A DNA stretch of 40,861 bases from Pseudomonas viridiflava (GTDB taxonomy: Bacteria; Pseudomonadota; Gammaproteobacteria; Pseudomonadales; Pseudomonadaceae), in contig NZ_UUPU01000051.1 in NCBI RefSeq assembly GCF_900591205.1, positions 1 through 40,861 of the forward strand, read 5' to 3'. Of the stretch, positions 32,423-39,552 are shown piece after piece (positions within the stretch are counted from its first letter, which is position 1; every line of letters starts with the position of its first letter). The position numbers were made by a program, and so were the translations under genes. The notes beneath the pieces were generated by a model. The model saw only the letters and a list, made by a program, of their open reading frames with translations, was not told the origin of the DNA and searched no databases.

Positions 32423-34165
32423 ATGCGATCCGCTCTGCGTACAGGTATGACACTCACCGTCATATTGTTACTTCTGCTGGCATTCAACCTGGTTTGGATA
32501 AGCAAACTTCCCGATATCCGATGGGACTTTTCACAACAACAAACTCATACATTATCGCCCCCTGTCCGGCTGTTGCTCGCTTCACTGGATGACCCTCTGG
32601 ACTTGTACTATTTCAACACAAACAGCGACCCGAGAAGAAGCTACGCCATAAACCGATATGGCAAGCGCATTGAGGATTTGCTCAAGGAGTATGAAAAAGC
32701 AGCCAAGGGCATGATCAATCTGCACCTTATCGAGCCAGCGCCTTTTTCAGAAGATGCCTACAAGGCCGGGGTATTTGGCCTCGACGACAAGGTAGGATTT
32801 CTTGGCCTTATCGGCACGCGTGCTGGTCACGGTGCACAACGCATCGAATCATTCAGCCCCGAGCGAGAGCCCTTGCTCGAGTACGAAATCAGCCACCTGA
32901 TCTATAAATTGCAGCACCCGGAACGCCCCCTTATCGGGCTGCTGTCCGGGGTGGCGATGGCTGAATCCGGGGGGCGGTTACTGACGGAGCTGCAACAGCA
33001 CTTCAACCTGGTCAACCTGGAATCGACCACCGAGCGCATACCGGAAACTGTGCAGACCCTGATGGTCGTGCACCCACGTGCGCTGTCGGATACGACCCTG
33101 TATGCAATTGAACAATTTGTACTGAGGGGCGGTAAGTTGATGATATTTATCGACCCGCTCAGCGAGCAAAGCCCAAATGTCACGCTCGCCAACTCCAGAC
33201 TGGACGGGCTGCTTGCCGCCTGGGGTGTGCAGATGCCCGCGGACAAATTTCTGGTCGACAACTATGCGCTATGGGACACGCCAAGCCACGAAAACCAAGC
33301 AGCGCAGCCGCCGGCCCGATTGGACCTGCCCCGGCACGCGATGAACACCCGCGATATCAGCACCTGGAAATTGAACAAGGTCACGGTATCGACCAGCGGC
33401 GCACTCTCACGGCTCAGTAAAAGCCGCACAAGCGTGATCCCACTCCTGCAGAGCTCCGAGCAATCCGTATTGCTGGGTATCGAGCGTTTTGCGGCCTTGA
33501 CCGACTTCGATTCACAGGATGAAAAAAATCCGCCTCAAGGAAAACGCCATGTGATTGCTGCCCGTATCGAAGGGCCGGGTTACTCGGCATTTCCTGACGG
33601 CATGAAGGGGCAACCACCCGGTTTGCAAAAAGCGGCGCAGATCCATGTCGTGGTGGTCGCCGACACAGACGTGCTCTCGGACAAAATCAACGGCTCGGCG
33701 CCTGACGGCAACTCACTGTTTGTCTTGAACACACTGGATAACCTCGCGGTGCCGGATGCACTGTCCAATGTCCGCCCCCGTATGCCCCTGGAAAAGCCGC
33801 CAACCGTGCTGGAGACCCTGCGCGACAGCGCGGAGCAGGACTACCGCATGAAGGCCAGCGAACTGGAACGGCGCCTGCAGCGAACGGAACAGGAGTGGCA
33901 ACAAACGAACCCGCAGACAACCCCCCTCGGCACCCAGACCGTGAACCCCACAACCCAGCTGCAAGCACTCAACAAAGAGCGCCTGCGCTTGCCCATCGAG
34001 TTAAATGCGTTGCGGGTCGAGGCATACGCACAGGTGAATCGCCTGGAACTCGCTATAAAGCTGGTCGCAACCTTTGCGATACCGCTGACGTTATGCCTGA
34101 TGGCCGGGATGATTTTTCTAGGCCACCGCCGGCGTCGTTTGCAAGCCGGCGGCATGGTTCACTAA
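32423..34165 (+). CDS. GldG-family auxiliary protein of ABC system
   Basis: The 580-residue protein belongs to the uncharacterised ABC auxiliary family related to gliding-motility GldG (PF09822 type). An N-terminal membrane helix (about 10-28) is followed by WDFSQQQTHTLSPPVRLLL (family TLSP motif, about 34-52). A large periplasmic domain follows, with LLEYEISHLIYKL, IGLLSG, ERIPETVQTLMVVHPRALSD and GGKLMIFIDPLSE. A coiled-coil stretch lies at about 470-500, and a second membrane helix near the C-terminus (about 548-570). AAGGGA precedes the ATG. It is the last gene of the three-gene operon. Actual gliding is not implied. Confidence 0.88.
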   Translation: MRSALRTGMTLTVILLLLLAFNLVWISKLPDIRWDFSQQQTHTLSPPVRLLLASLDDPLDLYYFNTNSDPRRSYAINRYGKRIEDLLKEYEKAAKGMINLHLIEPAPFSEDAYKAGVFGLDDKVGFLGLIGTRAGHGAQRIESFSPEREPLLEYEISHLIYKLQHPERPLIGLLSGVAMAESGGRLLTELQQHFNLVNLESTTERIPETVQTLMVVHPRALSDTTLYAIEQFVLRGGKLMIFIDPLSEQSPNVTLANSRLDGLLAAWGVQMPADKFLVDNYALWDTPSHENQAAQPPARLDLPRHAMNTRDISTWKLNKVTVSTSGALSRLSKSRTSVIPLLQSSEQSVLLGIERFAALTDFDSQDEKNPPQGKRHVIAARIEGPGYSAFPDGMKGQPPGLQKAAQIHVVVVADTDVLSDKINGSAPDGNSLFVLNTLDNLAVPDALSNVRPRMPLEKPPTVLETLRDSAEQDYRMKASELERRLQRTEQEWQQTNPQTTPLGTQTVNPTTQLQALNKERLRLPIELNALRVEAYAQVNRLELAIKLVATFAIPLTLCLMAGMIFLGHRRRRLQAGGMVH

Positions 34166-34169
34166 GCGC

Positions 34170-34478
34170 TCAACGCCGGGCAATCAGCCCTTGCCGAGCA
34201 ATGCGGGTCAGTTGGCGGATAACTTCAGCCGCGTTGTCCGCGCTTGGAGCCTGGATCACCGCCAAGTCAAAGCTGTTGCTGGCAAACCGGGCCAGGGAAT
34301 CGCCGTCTTCGACAAACTGGATCAGGAACGCCGAAGGCCGGCCGGTACGCCGTGGCCAGCCATCGAGGTAACGCAAGAGCGTCGGCTGGTGCTTGCCGCC
34401 CAGGAGAATTTTCGGATTGCGCTGAGTGAGGTCCGCAGTGATCGGGGCCAAGCGTATCAGGGGGCGTAGTGCATTCAT
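34170..34478 (-). CDS. Small protein of unknown function
   Basis: This 102-residue protein, opening MNALRPLIRLAPITADLTQRN, is not one I can assign. Its C-terminal half (SFDLAVIQAPSADNAAEVIRQLTRIARQGLI) recalls the last part of class I methyltransferases, but there is no SAM-binding glycine motif, so that resemblance may be chance. The start at 34478 has a distant GAGG. A longer in-frame reading to 34649 adds an arginine-rich stretch that looks non-coding. Its stop is four bases from the GldG-like gene end (convergent). Confidence 0.6.
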   Translation of the reverse strand: MNALRPLIRLAPITADLTQRNPKILLGGKHQPTLLRYLDGWPRRTGRPSAFLIQFVEDGDSLARFASNSFDLAVIQAPSADNAAEVIRQLTRIARQGLIARR

Positions 34479-34689
34479 CGTGTCGTGTCTCTGCCTCAAA
34501 AGTCTGCGGGCAGGTGAGAGGCAACACCGAACCAGCGCTTTAGCGGTATTTCGAAGCCTGACTCTCGATGAGTACACACTTCTGTCGGGCTGCATTGAGA
34601 CCCGGTGGCGCCCCGCAATTAGCTGTTTAAATCGGCGCATGAGCAGCATCCTAGAGAAGCCGGTGGTGCAGTGTCAAGAATCCCGAGCA

Positions 34690-34717
34690 ACGAAAAGGCC
34701 CGCTCAAGGCGGGCCTG
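34690..34717 (-). terminator. Intrinsic terminator downstream of the DoxX gene
   Basis: On the minus strand, AGGCCCGC-CTTGA-GCGGGCCT is followed by TTTTCG. It lies 20 bp after the DoxX stop. Confidence 0.75.
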
Positions 34718-34737
34718 TTCAGGGTTTTACGCGAAGA

Positions 34738-35172
34738 TCAATTGGCGATGGCGCGGTCTGCAGAGAGTTTGCCGGCGCCTTCCAGCAGCACCGCCAGCGA
34801 GCCGCCCAACAGCGCCAGTGCGAACTCATAACCATTGTTGGCCATGAACAGACCGTTATGGATATGCACCGAGAAGATCGCCACCAGCGACAGGATGGTC
34901 AGGCCGAGTGCCGCAGGGCGTGCCAGCAAGCCGATGATCAGGGCCAGGCCGGCAAAGAACTCGGTCCCGCCCGACAGCAACGCCATCAGGGTGCCCGGCG
35001 CCAGGCCGATGCTTTCCATCCACTGCGCGGTGCCTGCCAGGCCGTAGCCACCGAACCAGCCAAACAGCTTTTGCGAACCGTGGGCGGCGAAGATGATGCC
35101 GACAACAATGCGCAAAATGGTCAGACCGTAACCGGCGCGGGTGGACAGGATGCGATTGATCAGTGGGCTCAT
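34738..35172 (-). CDS. DoxX-family membrane protein
   Basis: The 144-residue protein has four hydrophobic helices (about 20-37, 60-80, 85-103 and 113-135). It has the DoxX/YphA hallmark RIVVGIIFAAHGSQKLFGWFGGYG near the N-terminus and GGTEFFAGLALIIGLL in the middle. Members are linked to redox or thiol stress in some bacteria; the role here is unknown. AAGGA precedes the ATG at 35172. The promoter contains a perfect palindrome (35215-35227). It is downstream of mltF on the same strand but has its own terminator and promoter. Confidence 0.88.
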   Translation of the reverse strand: MSPLINRILSTRAGYGLTILRIVVGIIFAAHGSQKLFGWFGGYGLAGTAQWMESIGLAPGTLMALLSGGTEFFAGLALIIGLLARPAALGLTILSLVAIFSVHIHNGLFMANNGYEFALALLGGSLAVLLEGAGKLSADRAIAN

Positions 35173-35208
35173 GGGGATAATCCTTTTCAAAGTAGGGGTT
35201 GGTTGGCC

Positions 35209-35237
35209 GCTATATTAATCGGATTAAACAATGATAA
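35209..35237 (-). promoter_or_regulatory. DoxX-gene promoter with embedded perfect palindrome
   Basis: Reading on the minus strand, TTATCA (35237-35232) and TATAGC (35214-35209) are 17 bp apart, a fair sigma-70 pair. The spacer holds TTAATC-G-GATTAA (35215-35227), a perfect 6-1-6 palindrome in the classical repressor position. No regulator gene is adjacent. Confidence 0.5.
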
Positions 35238-35275
35238 AAGCCGAAAAAATGCTTAATACATATCCATAAATCCGA

Positions 35276-36697
35276 TCATTTTCGTGAGGCAACTTTCGGC
35301 GCCGATGGCTCCAGGGACTTCCGCTCCCGATCGAACGCCAAGTAGTACTTGTTCACACTATTAACATAGCTGACGCCGCCCATTCCCACTTGCTCCATGG
35401 CAATACGCTCCACCTGAAAGAACCACTGATTGGGGTTGAGCCCGCGGCGTTTCGCTTCGGTGCGCATGCCCTGTACTCGCTCCGGCCCCATGTTGTACGC
35501 CGCCAGTACAAAGGCCATACGCTCGCGCTCGTTGAGTTTGGGGCTGGAGAAAAATTTGCGGCGAATCATCGACAGATAACGCGCCCCCGCCTGCACATTG
35601 CTATCGAGGTTCTCGATATTGTTGACCCCCACCCGTTGCGCAGCCGATGGCGTGATCTGCATCAGGCCCGTGGGGCCGCCACTGTTGCGTGCGCCGGGGT
35701 CAAGCGCCGACTCCTTGAAGGCCAGCGCGGCAAGGTTCAACCAGTCCATACCCTGCTCGCGGGCGTGCTTTTGCAGGACCGGACGCAGTTTCTCCAGGCG
35801 CTGACGGTCGGCCCGGGCCAGGGGGTTGCGCACCTGATAGAGGCGCCGGTAGATACGTTGGAACGCCACATCCTGGTCGGAGGGGGTTCGATAAGTCTTG
35901 AGAAAACGATCAATGCTGGCCCGCAGCATCGAGGCATCCTGACGCACAAACCAATACTCGTCGCCGGGCTCGCTGATGACCACCTGCTTATCGAAACGCA
36001 ATTTCGGCAAGATCTTCGACCAGCGTTCGGCAATCGGTTTTTCAACAATGGTCAGGTGAAAAATGCCCGCCTGCACCATCTCCAGCACATCCTCCACGGC
36101 CAGGGTCGGATCGACCCACTCCACTTTGATCGGCGGCTGTTTGTGCAGGGCCAGCTTCTGGTTGACCTGGCTGATGGCGTCCGCCGCAGCGCTGCCGGTG
36201 GTCAGCGCCACGGTGCGCCCCGACAATTGCTCAAGTTTGGTAAACCGCCGCTCGCCCTTCACCCCCACCAGCCACAACGGCACATCGCTGGCGATCGGGT
36301 CACTGGTGGTGATCTTGTGCGCGGCGTTCACATCGAGCAGTTCACCGGGGGCCACCAGATCGCCTTCACCCCGAGCGAGCGCGCCGAGCAGTTGGTCCTT
36401 GGCCTTGGGAATGATCTTGAGGTTGATTTCCTGGCCATCGCGGGCATGACCATTGAGGTATTGCTCAAAAGCGCGCAGGCGATGGTATTCCACGCCAATG
36501 GCCTGGCCCTGCACTTCTCCGGAACTGTTACGGCTCTGGTTGACCAGCACGCGCAGGGTCCGGCTGGCGCGAATTTCCGCCAAGTCGCGGACCTTGCTCG
36601 GTTTGGTCACTTCCAGCGGCCCGTCCAGCCGTGCGACCGCCGCCAGGGGCAGCAGTAACGTCAGGCACAACATAAGCAACGCCGAGGCTCGGATCAT
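35276..36697 (-). CDS. MltF-like membrane-bound lytic transglycosylase
   Basis: This enzyme cleaves peptidoglycan to 1,6-anhydromuropeptides. The 473-residue protein has a signal peptide (about 1-22, ending AAVA). A periplasmic-binding-protein-type regulatory domain follows (about 45-260, starting RTLRVLVNQSRNSSG). Then comes the SLT domain (about 310-440) with the catalytic Glu in LAFKESALDP, GLMQITPSAAQRVGV, and the family AYNMGPERV. Architecture equals MltF. It lacks a lipobox (no Cys at the signal cleavage site). The start has GGAG. It is divergent from tatD with a 236-bp gap that shows nothing beyond weak promoter-like AT sequence. Confidence 0.9.
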   Translation of the reverse strand: MIRASALLMLCLTLLLPLAAVARLDGPLEVTKPSKVRDLAEIRASRTLRVLVNQSRNSSGEVQGQAIGVEYHRLRAFEQYLNGHARDGQEINLKIIPKAKDQLLGALARGEGDLVAPGELLDVNAAHKITTSDPIASDVPLWLVGVKGERRFTKLEQLSGRTVALTTGSAAADAISQVNQKLALHKQPPIKVEWVDPTLAVEDVLEMVQAGIFHLTIVEKPIAERWSKILPKLRFDKQVVISEPGDEYWFVRQDASMLRASIDRFLKTYRTPSDQDVAFQRIYRRLYQVRNPLARADRQRLEKLRPVLQKHAREQGMDWLNLAALAFKESALDPGARNSGGPTGLMQITPSAAQRVGVNNIENLDSNVQAGARYLSMIRRKFFSSPKLNERERMAFVLAAYNMGPERVQGMRTEAKRRGLNPNQWFFQVERIAMEQVGMGGVSYVNSVNKYYLAFDRERKSLEPSAPKVASRK

Positions 36698-36933
36698 CCG
36701 CTCTCCGGAAAGAATACTGGCCAGCTACCTCGCGAAAAACGCGGCGCTGGGGGTCAGAAACAGAGCGCTTTATGCGCAGGCTTTGCGCGCAACGGTGGCA
36801 CAGGGTAAGGCGTTCAGCTAACCACAATGTCACTTGCGACGTCCAAAGACAGCTATAACTCGTTGTAGTTCTTCGATTTTCTTATAAATCTACAGCTCTG
36901 ATATGCTTTCCGGCCGCAGGCGGAGATAGCACC

Positions 36934-37740
36934 ATGCAACTCATTGATATCGGCGTCAACCTGACCAACCCCAGTTTCGACGAGAAGCACCAAGCTGTTC
37001 TCGACCGCGCCTACGCCGCCGGCGTGCAACAATTGGTGCTCACCGGCACCAGCATCGACGGCAGCGAACAGGCCCTGGAACTCTGCGTAAAACTCGATGA
37101 AAGTGGCCAGCGCTTGTTCAGCACTGCCGGCATTCACCCCCACTCTGCCAGCGATTGGAACGGCAGCAGCGCCCAACGCTTGCGCGCTTTGCTCGGTGAA
37201 AGCCGAGTACGCGCCGTGGGCGAATGCGGGCTGGATTTCAATCGGGACTTTTCCCCGCGGCCCCAGCAGGAAAAAGTCCTGGAAGAGCATTTGGCCCTGG
37301 CCGTCGAGTTGAAGCTGCCGGTGTTCCTGCATGAGCGCGACGCCAACCAGCGGTTGCTGGAAATCCTCAAGGACTACCGCGACCACCTCACCGCCGCCGT
37401 GGTGCATTGCTTTACCGGCGAACAACAGGCGCTGTTCAGCTACCTGGACCTGGACCTGCACATCGGCATCACCGGCTGGATCTGCGATGAACGCCGTGGG
37501 ACGCACCTGCACCCGCTGGTCAGGGAAATTCCCCGTGGCCGTCTGATGTTGGAGAGCGATGCGCCCTACCTGCTGCCTCGCACCTTGCGCCCCAAGCCGA
37601 AAAATGGCCGCAATGAACCCGCGTATTTGCCGGAGGTGCTGCGCGAAGTCGCCCTGCATCGCAACGAAACCCTGGAGGACCTGGCGCAGCACAGCACCGC
37701 CTGTGCCCGCAGTTTTTTTGGATTACCGGCCGTGGATTGA
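36934..37740 (+). CDS. tatD: TatD-family 3'-5' DNase/hydrolase
   Basis: The 268-residue metallohydrolase has the TatD opening MQLIDIGVNLTNPSF. Ligand motifs are GIHPHSA (about 67-73), VGECGLDFNRD with the metal-bridging Glu (about 93-103), FLHERDA (about 130-136), VVHCFTG (about 152-158), and LESDAPYL (about 205-212). All metal-site residues are present. E. coli TatD is a 3'-5' nuclease acting in DNA repair under oxidative stress. GGAGATAG provides the ribosome site. The chemoreceptor gene follows 96 bp later, same direction. Confidence 0.93.
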   Translation: MQLIDIGVNLTNPSFDEKHQAVLDRAYAAGVQQLVLTGTSIDGSEQALELCVKLDESGQRLFSTAGIHPHSASDWNGSSAQRLRALLGESRVRAVGECGLDFNRDFSPRPQQEKVLEEHLALAVELKLPVFLHERDANQRLLEILKDYRDHLTAAVVHCFTGEQQALFSYLDLDLHIGITGWICDERRGTHLHPLVREIPRGRLMLESDAPYLLPRTLRPKPKNGRNEPAYLPEVLREVALHRNETLEDLAQHSTACARSFFGLPAVD

Positions 37741-37836
37741 TGCGGCGCATTGACCCATGTCAAAACCGCTTTTCTGAGTAGCGGCACAATAATGGCACCT
37801 TGCCAATGCTGTTTCCGCTATCAGAGAAAACCTTCC

Positions 37837-39318
37837 ATGGGTGCCTGGCTTAGCAATATCTCGCTGAAATACAAATTCTGGGCCGTCAACGCGGTCGCTT
37901 TCATCACCACCCTGCTGCTGGTGCTGTACGCCGTGCAGCTCGAACAACAAGCGCGCAGCGACGCGTCTATGGCTTGCGCGCAGGCGCAGGGGCGATTGCT
38001 CAGCGCCTGGCCGGCCGACAAAGCCCTACCCCAGGGCGAACATTGGCTGACGTTTGCCCGCGGCCAAGTCCCACATCTGGCCGACCTCGATCTGTCAGCA
38101 CTGAGCCGCGCCACCGGCTGGGTCGAACTCAACCGTATGCCGCTGTTCGGCGAAAACCCGCTGATGGGCGCCGACGTGATCGCCCGCGCTGATGGGCAAT
38201 ACATCGCCGTGCTCGCCTACGCCCCCAGCTTGAGCCAGGTATTTGGCGAACGCTTCACCCACTATGCGGTGGCGGTGTTGATCCTGATGCTGGCGATGCT
38301 CGGCGCATCGCAGTTGTTGATCCGCTTCCTGCTCGCCCAGCTCAACACCCTCAAGGACGTGATGCTGCACGTCGAGAAAACCGGCGACCTCTCGGCCCGC
38401 GTGCCCTTGGCCTGCAAGGATGAAGTCGGCCAGATGGCCAGCGCCTTCAATGCCATGCAGGCCGGCTATCAACGGGTGGTCAACACCGTGGCGCACACCG
38501 CCCGGCAGCTGGACGAGGGCGCTGCACGCCTGGCCAGCAGCATGAACGAGGTGCAGCACGGCATGCTCGGCCAGCAAAGCGAGACCGACCAGGCCGCCAC
38601 CGCCATCAATCAAATGACCGCCACCGTCTACCATATCGCCCAACATGCCGGGGCCACTCGCGACCTCTCCCAAACCGCCGACACCCTTGCCGGCAGCGGC
38701 CAGGAAGTGGTCAGCCGCGTGCAACGCTCGATTGCCGGGCTATCAACCGGCGTGCAACAGACTGCCGAAATGATCCAGAAACTCGCCGAGGACAGCCAGA
38801 AAATCAACGGCGTGGTCAGCGTGATTCACAGCATCGCCGAACAGACCAATCTGCTCGCCCTCAACGCCGCCATCGAAGCCGCCCGCGCTGGCGAAATGGG
38901 CCGTGGGTTTGCCGTGGTCGCCGACGAAGTGCGCAACCTGGCCAAGCGGGTACAAAGCTCCACCGATGAAATCACTCGCATGGTTTCGGCGCTGCAAGAA
39001 GGCACCCGCGATGCGGTGGACTTTATGCAGGAAAGCTCGTTCAAAGCCGACGACTGCGTGCAACAGGCCCAGGAAGCCGGCGCCGCCCTCGCGCAAATCA
39101 CCGGGGCCGTGGCCCAAATGCGCGAAAGCAACACCCAGATCGCCGTCGCCGCCGAACAACAAAGCCATGTGGCCGAAGAGATGAACCGTGCCGTGGTCAG
39201 CATTCGCGACGTAACCGAAAACACCGTGCAGCAAACCGTGGATTCGGCCACCACCAGCAATGAGTTGGCGACGTTGGCGGGGGAGTTGAGCAAGGCGATA
39301 GGGCAGTTGAAGCTGTAG
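37837..39318 (+). CDS. Methyl-accepting chemotaxis protein
   Basis: The 493-residue transmembrane chemoreceptor has TM1 (about 13-32), a short periplasmic domain (about 33-145, too small for a dCache fold), TM2 (about 147-168), and a HAMP domain (about 170-222: LNTLKDVM..DEVGQMASAFNAM). A coiled-coil signalling domain follows, with the hairpin tip EQTNLLALNAAIEAARAGE and GRGFAVVADEVRNLAKR. The C-terminus ends without a CheR-binding pentapeptide. The ligand is unknown. ATG at 37837 was chosen because the longer in-frame reading adds a cysteine-rich stretch not seen in receptors; AGAGA precedes it. Confidence 0.92.
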   Translation: MGAWLSNISLKYKFWAVNAVAFITTLLLVLYAVQLEQQARSDASMACAQAQGRLLSAWPADKALPQGEHWLTFARGQVPHLADLDLSALSRATGWVELNRMPLFGENPLMGADVIARADGQYIAVLAYAPSLSQVFGERFTHYAVAVLILMLAMLGASQLLIRFLLAQLNTLKDVMLHVEKTGDLSARVPLACKDEVGQMASAFNAMQAGYQRVVNTVAHTARQLDEGAARLASSMNEVQHGMLGQQSETDQAATAINQMTATVYHIAQHAGATRDLSQTADTLAGSGQEVVSRVQRSIAGLSTGVQQTAEMIQKLAEDSQKINGVVSVIHSIAEQTNLLALNAAIEAARAGEMGRGFAVVADEVRNLAKRVQSSTDEITRMVSALQEGTRDAVDFMQESSFKADDCVQQAQEAGAALAQITGAVAQMRESNTQIAVAAEQQSHVAEEMNRAVVSIRDVTENTVQQTVDSATTSNELATLAGELSKAIGQLKL

Positions 39319-39353
39319 GCGCTTTCAACATGTAATCCTCTTCCCACAGTCGA

Positions 39354-39376
39354 GCCTCGGCTAACCCGAGGTTTTG
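39354..39376 (+). terminator. Weak intrinsic terminator after the chemoreceptor
   Basis: The stem CCTCGG-CTAAC-CCGAGG is followed by four T residues. The short stem and T-run make it a modest terminator. Confidence 0.55.
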
Positions 39377-39475
39377 GCGAATTTTCCCACCGCTAGTAGC
39401 GAATAAAGCCGACTTCTTTTCCCTGGCAACCTCTCCAAAGTCTCTCGCCTGACCAACCAGTGCGAGGGACCGCCA

Positions 39476-39520
39476 ATGTGCTTCTCTTTTAACCGCCTGC
39501 TGAATGGGGCTGCCTCTTGA
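39476..39520 (+). CDS. 14-codon open frame before the Rhs gene (possible leader peptide)
   Basis: ATG at 39476 follows GAGGGA at seven bases, the best ribosome site in the gap. It encodes MCFSFNRLLNGAAS and then TGA. That stop overlaps a TTG (39517-39519) in frame with the Rhs protein, which would permit coupled translation if the Rhs gene starts there. No function is known; a chance open frame is possible. Confidence 0.25.
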   Translation: MCFSFNRLLNGAAS

Positions 39521-39552
39521 TTCCGGTCATAGGCAAGTTTGTCCTGTCCCCG

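Noticed and set aside
35390..36658. 422-codon plus-strand frame
   Set aside because: It is the antisense shadow of the MltF-like gene, which has complete SLT motifs.
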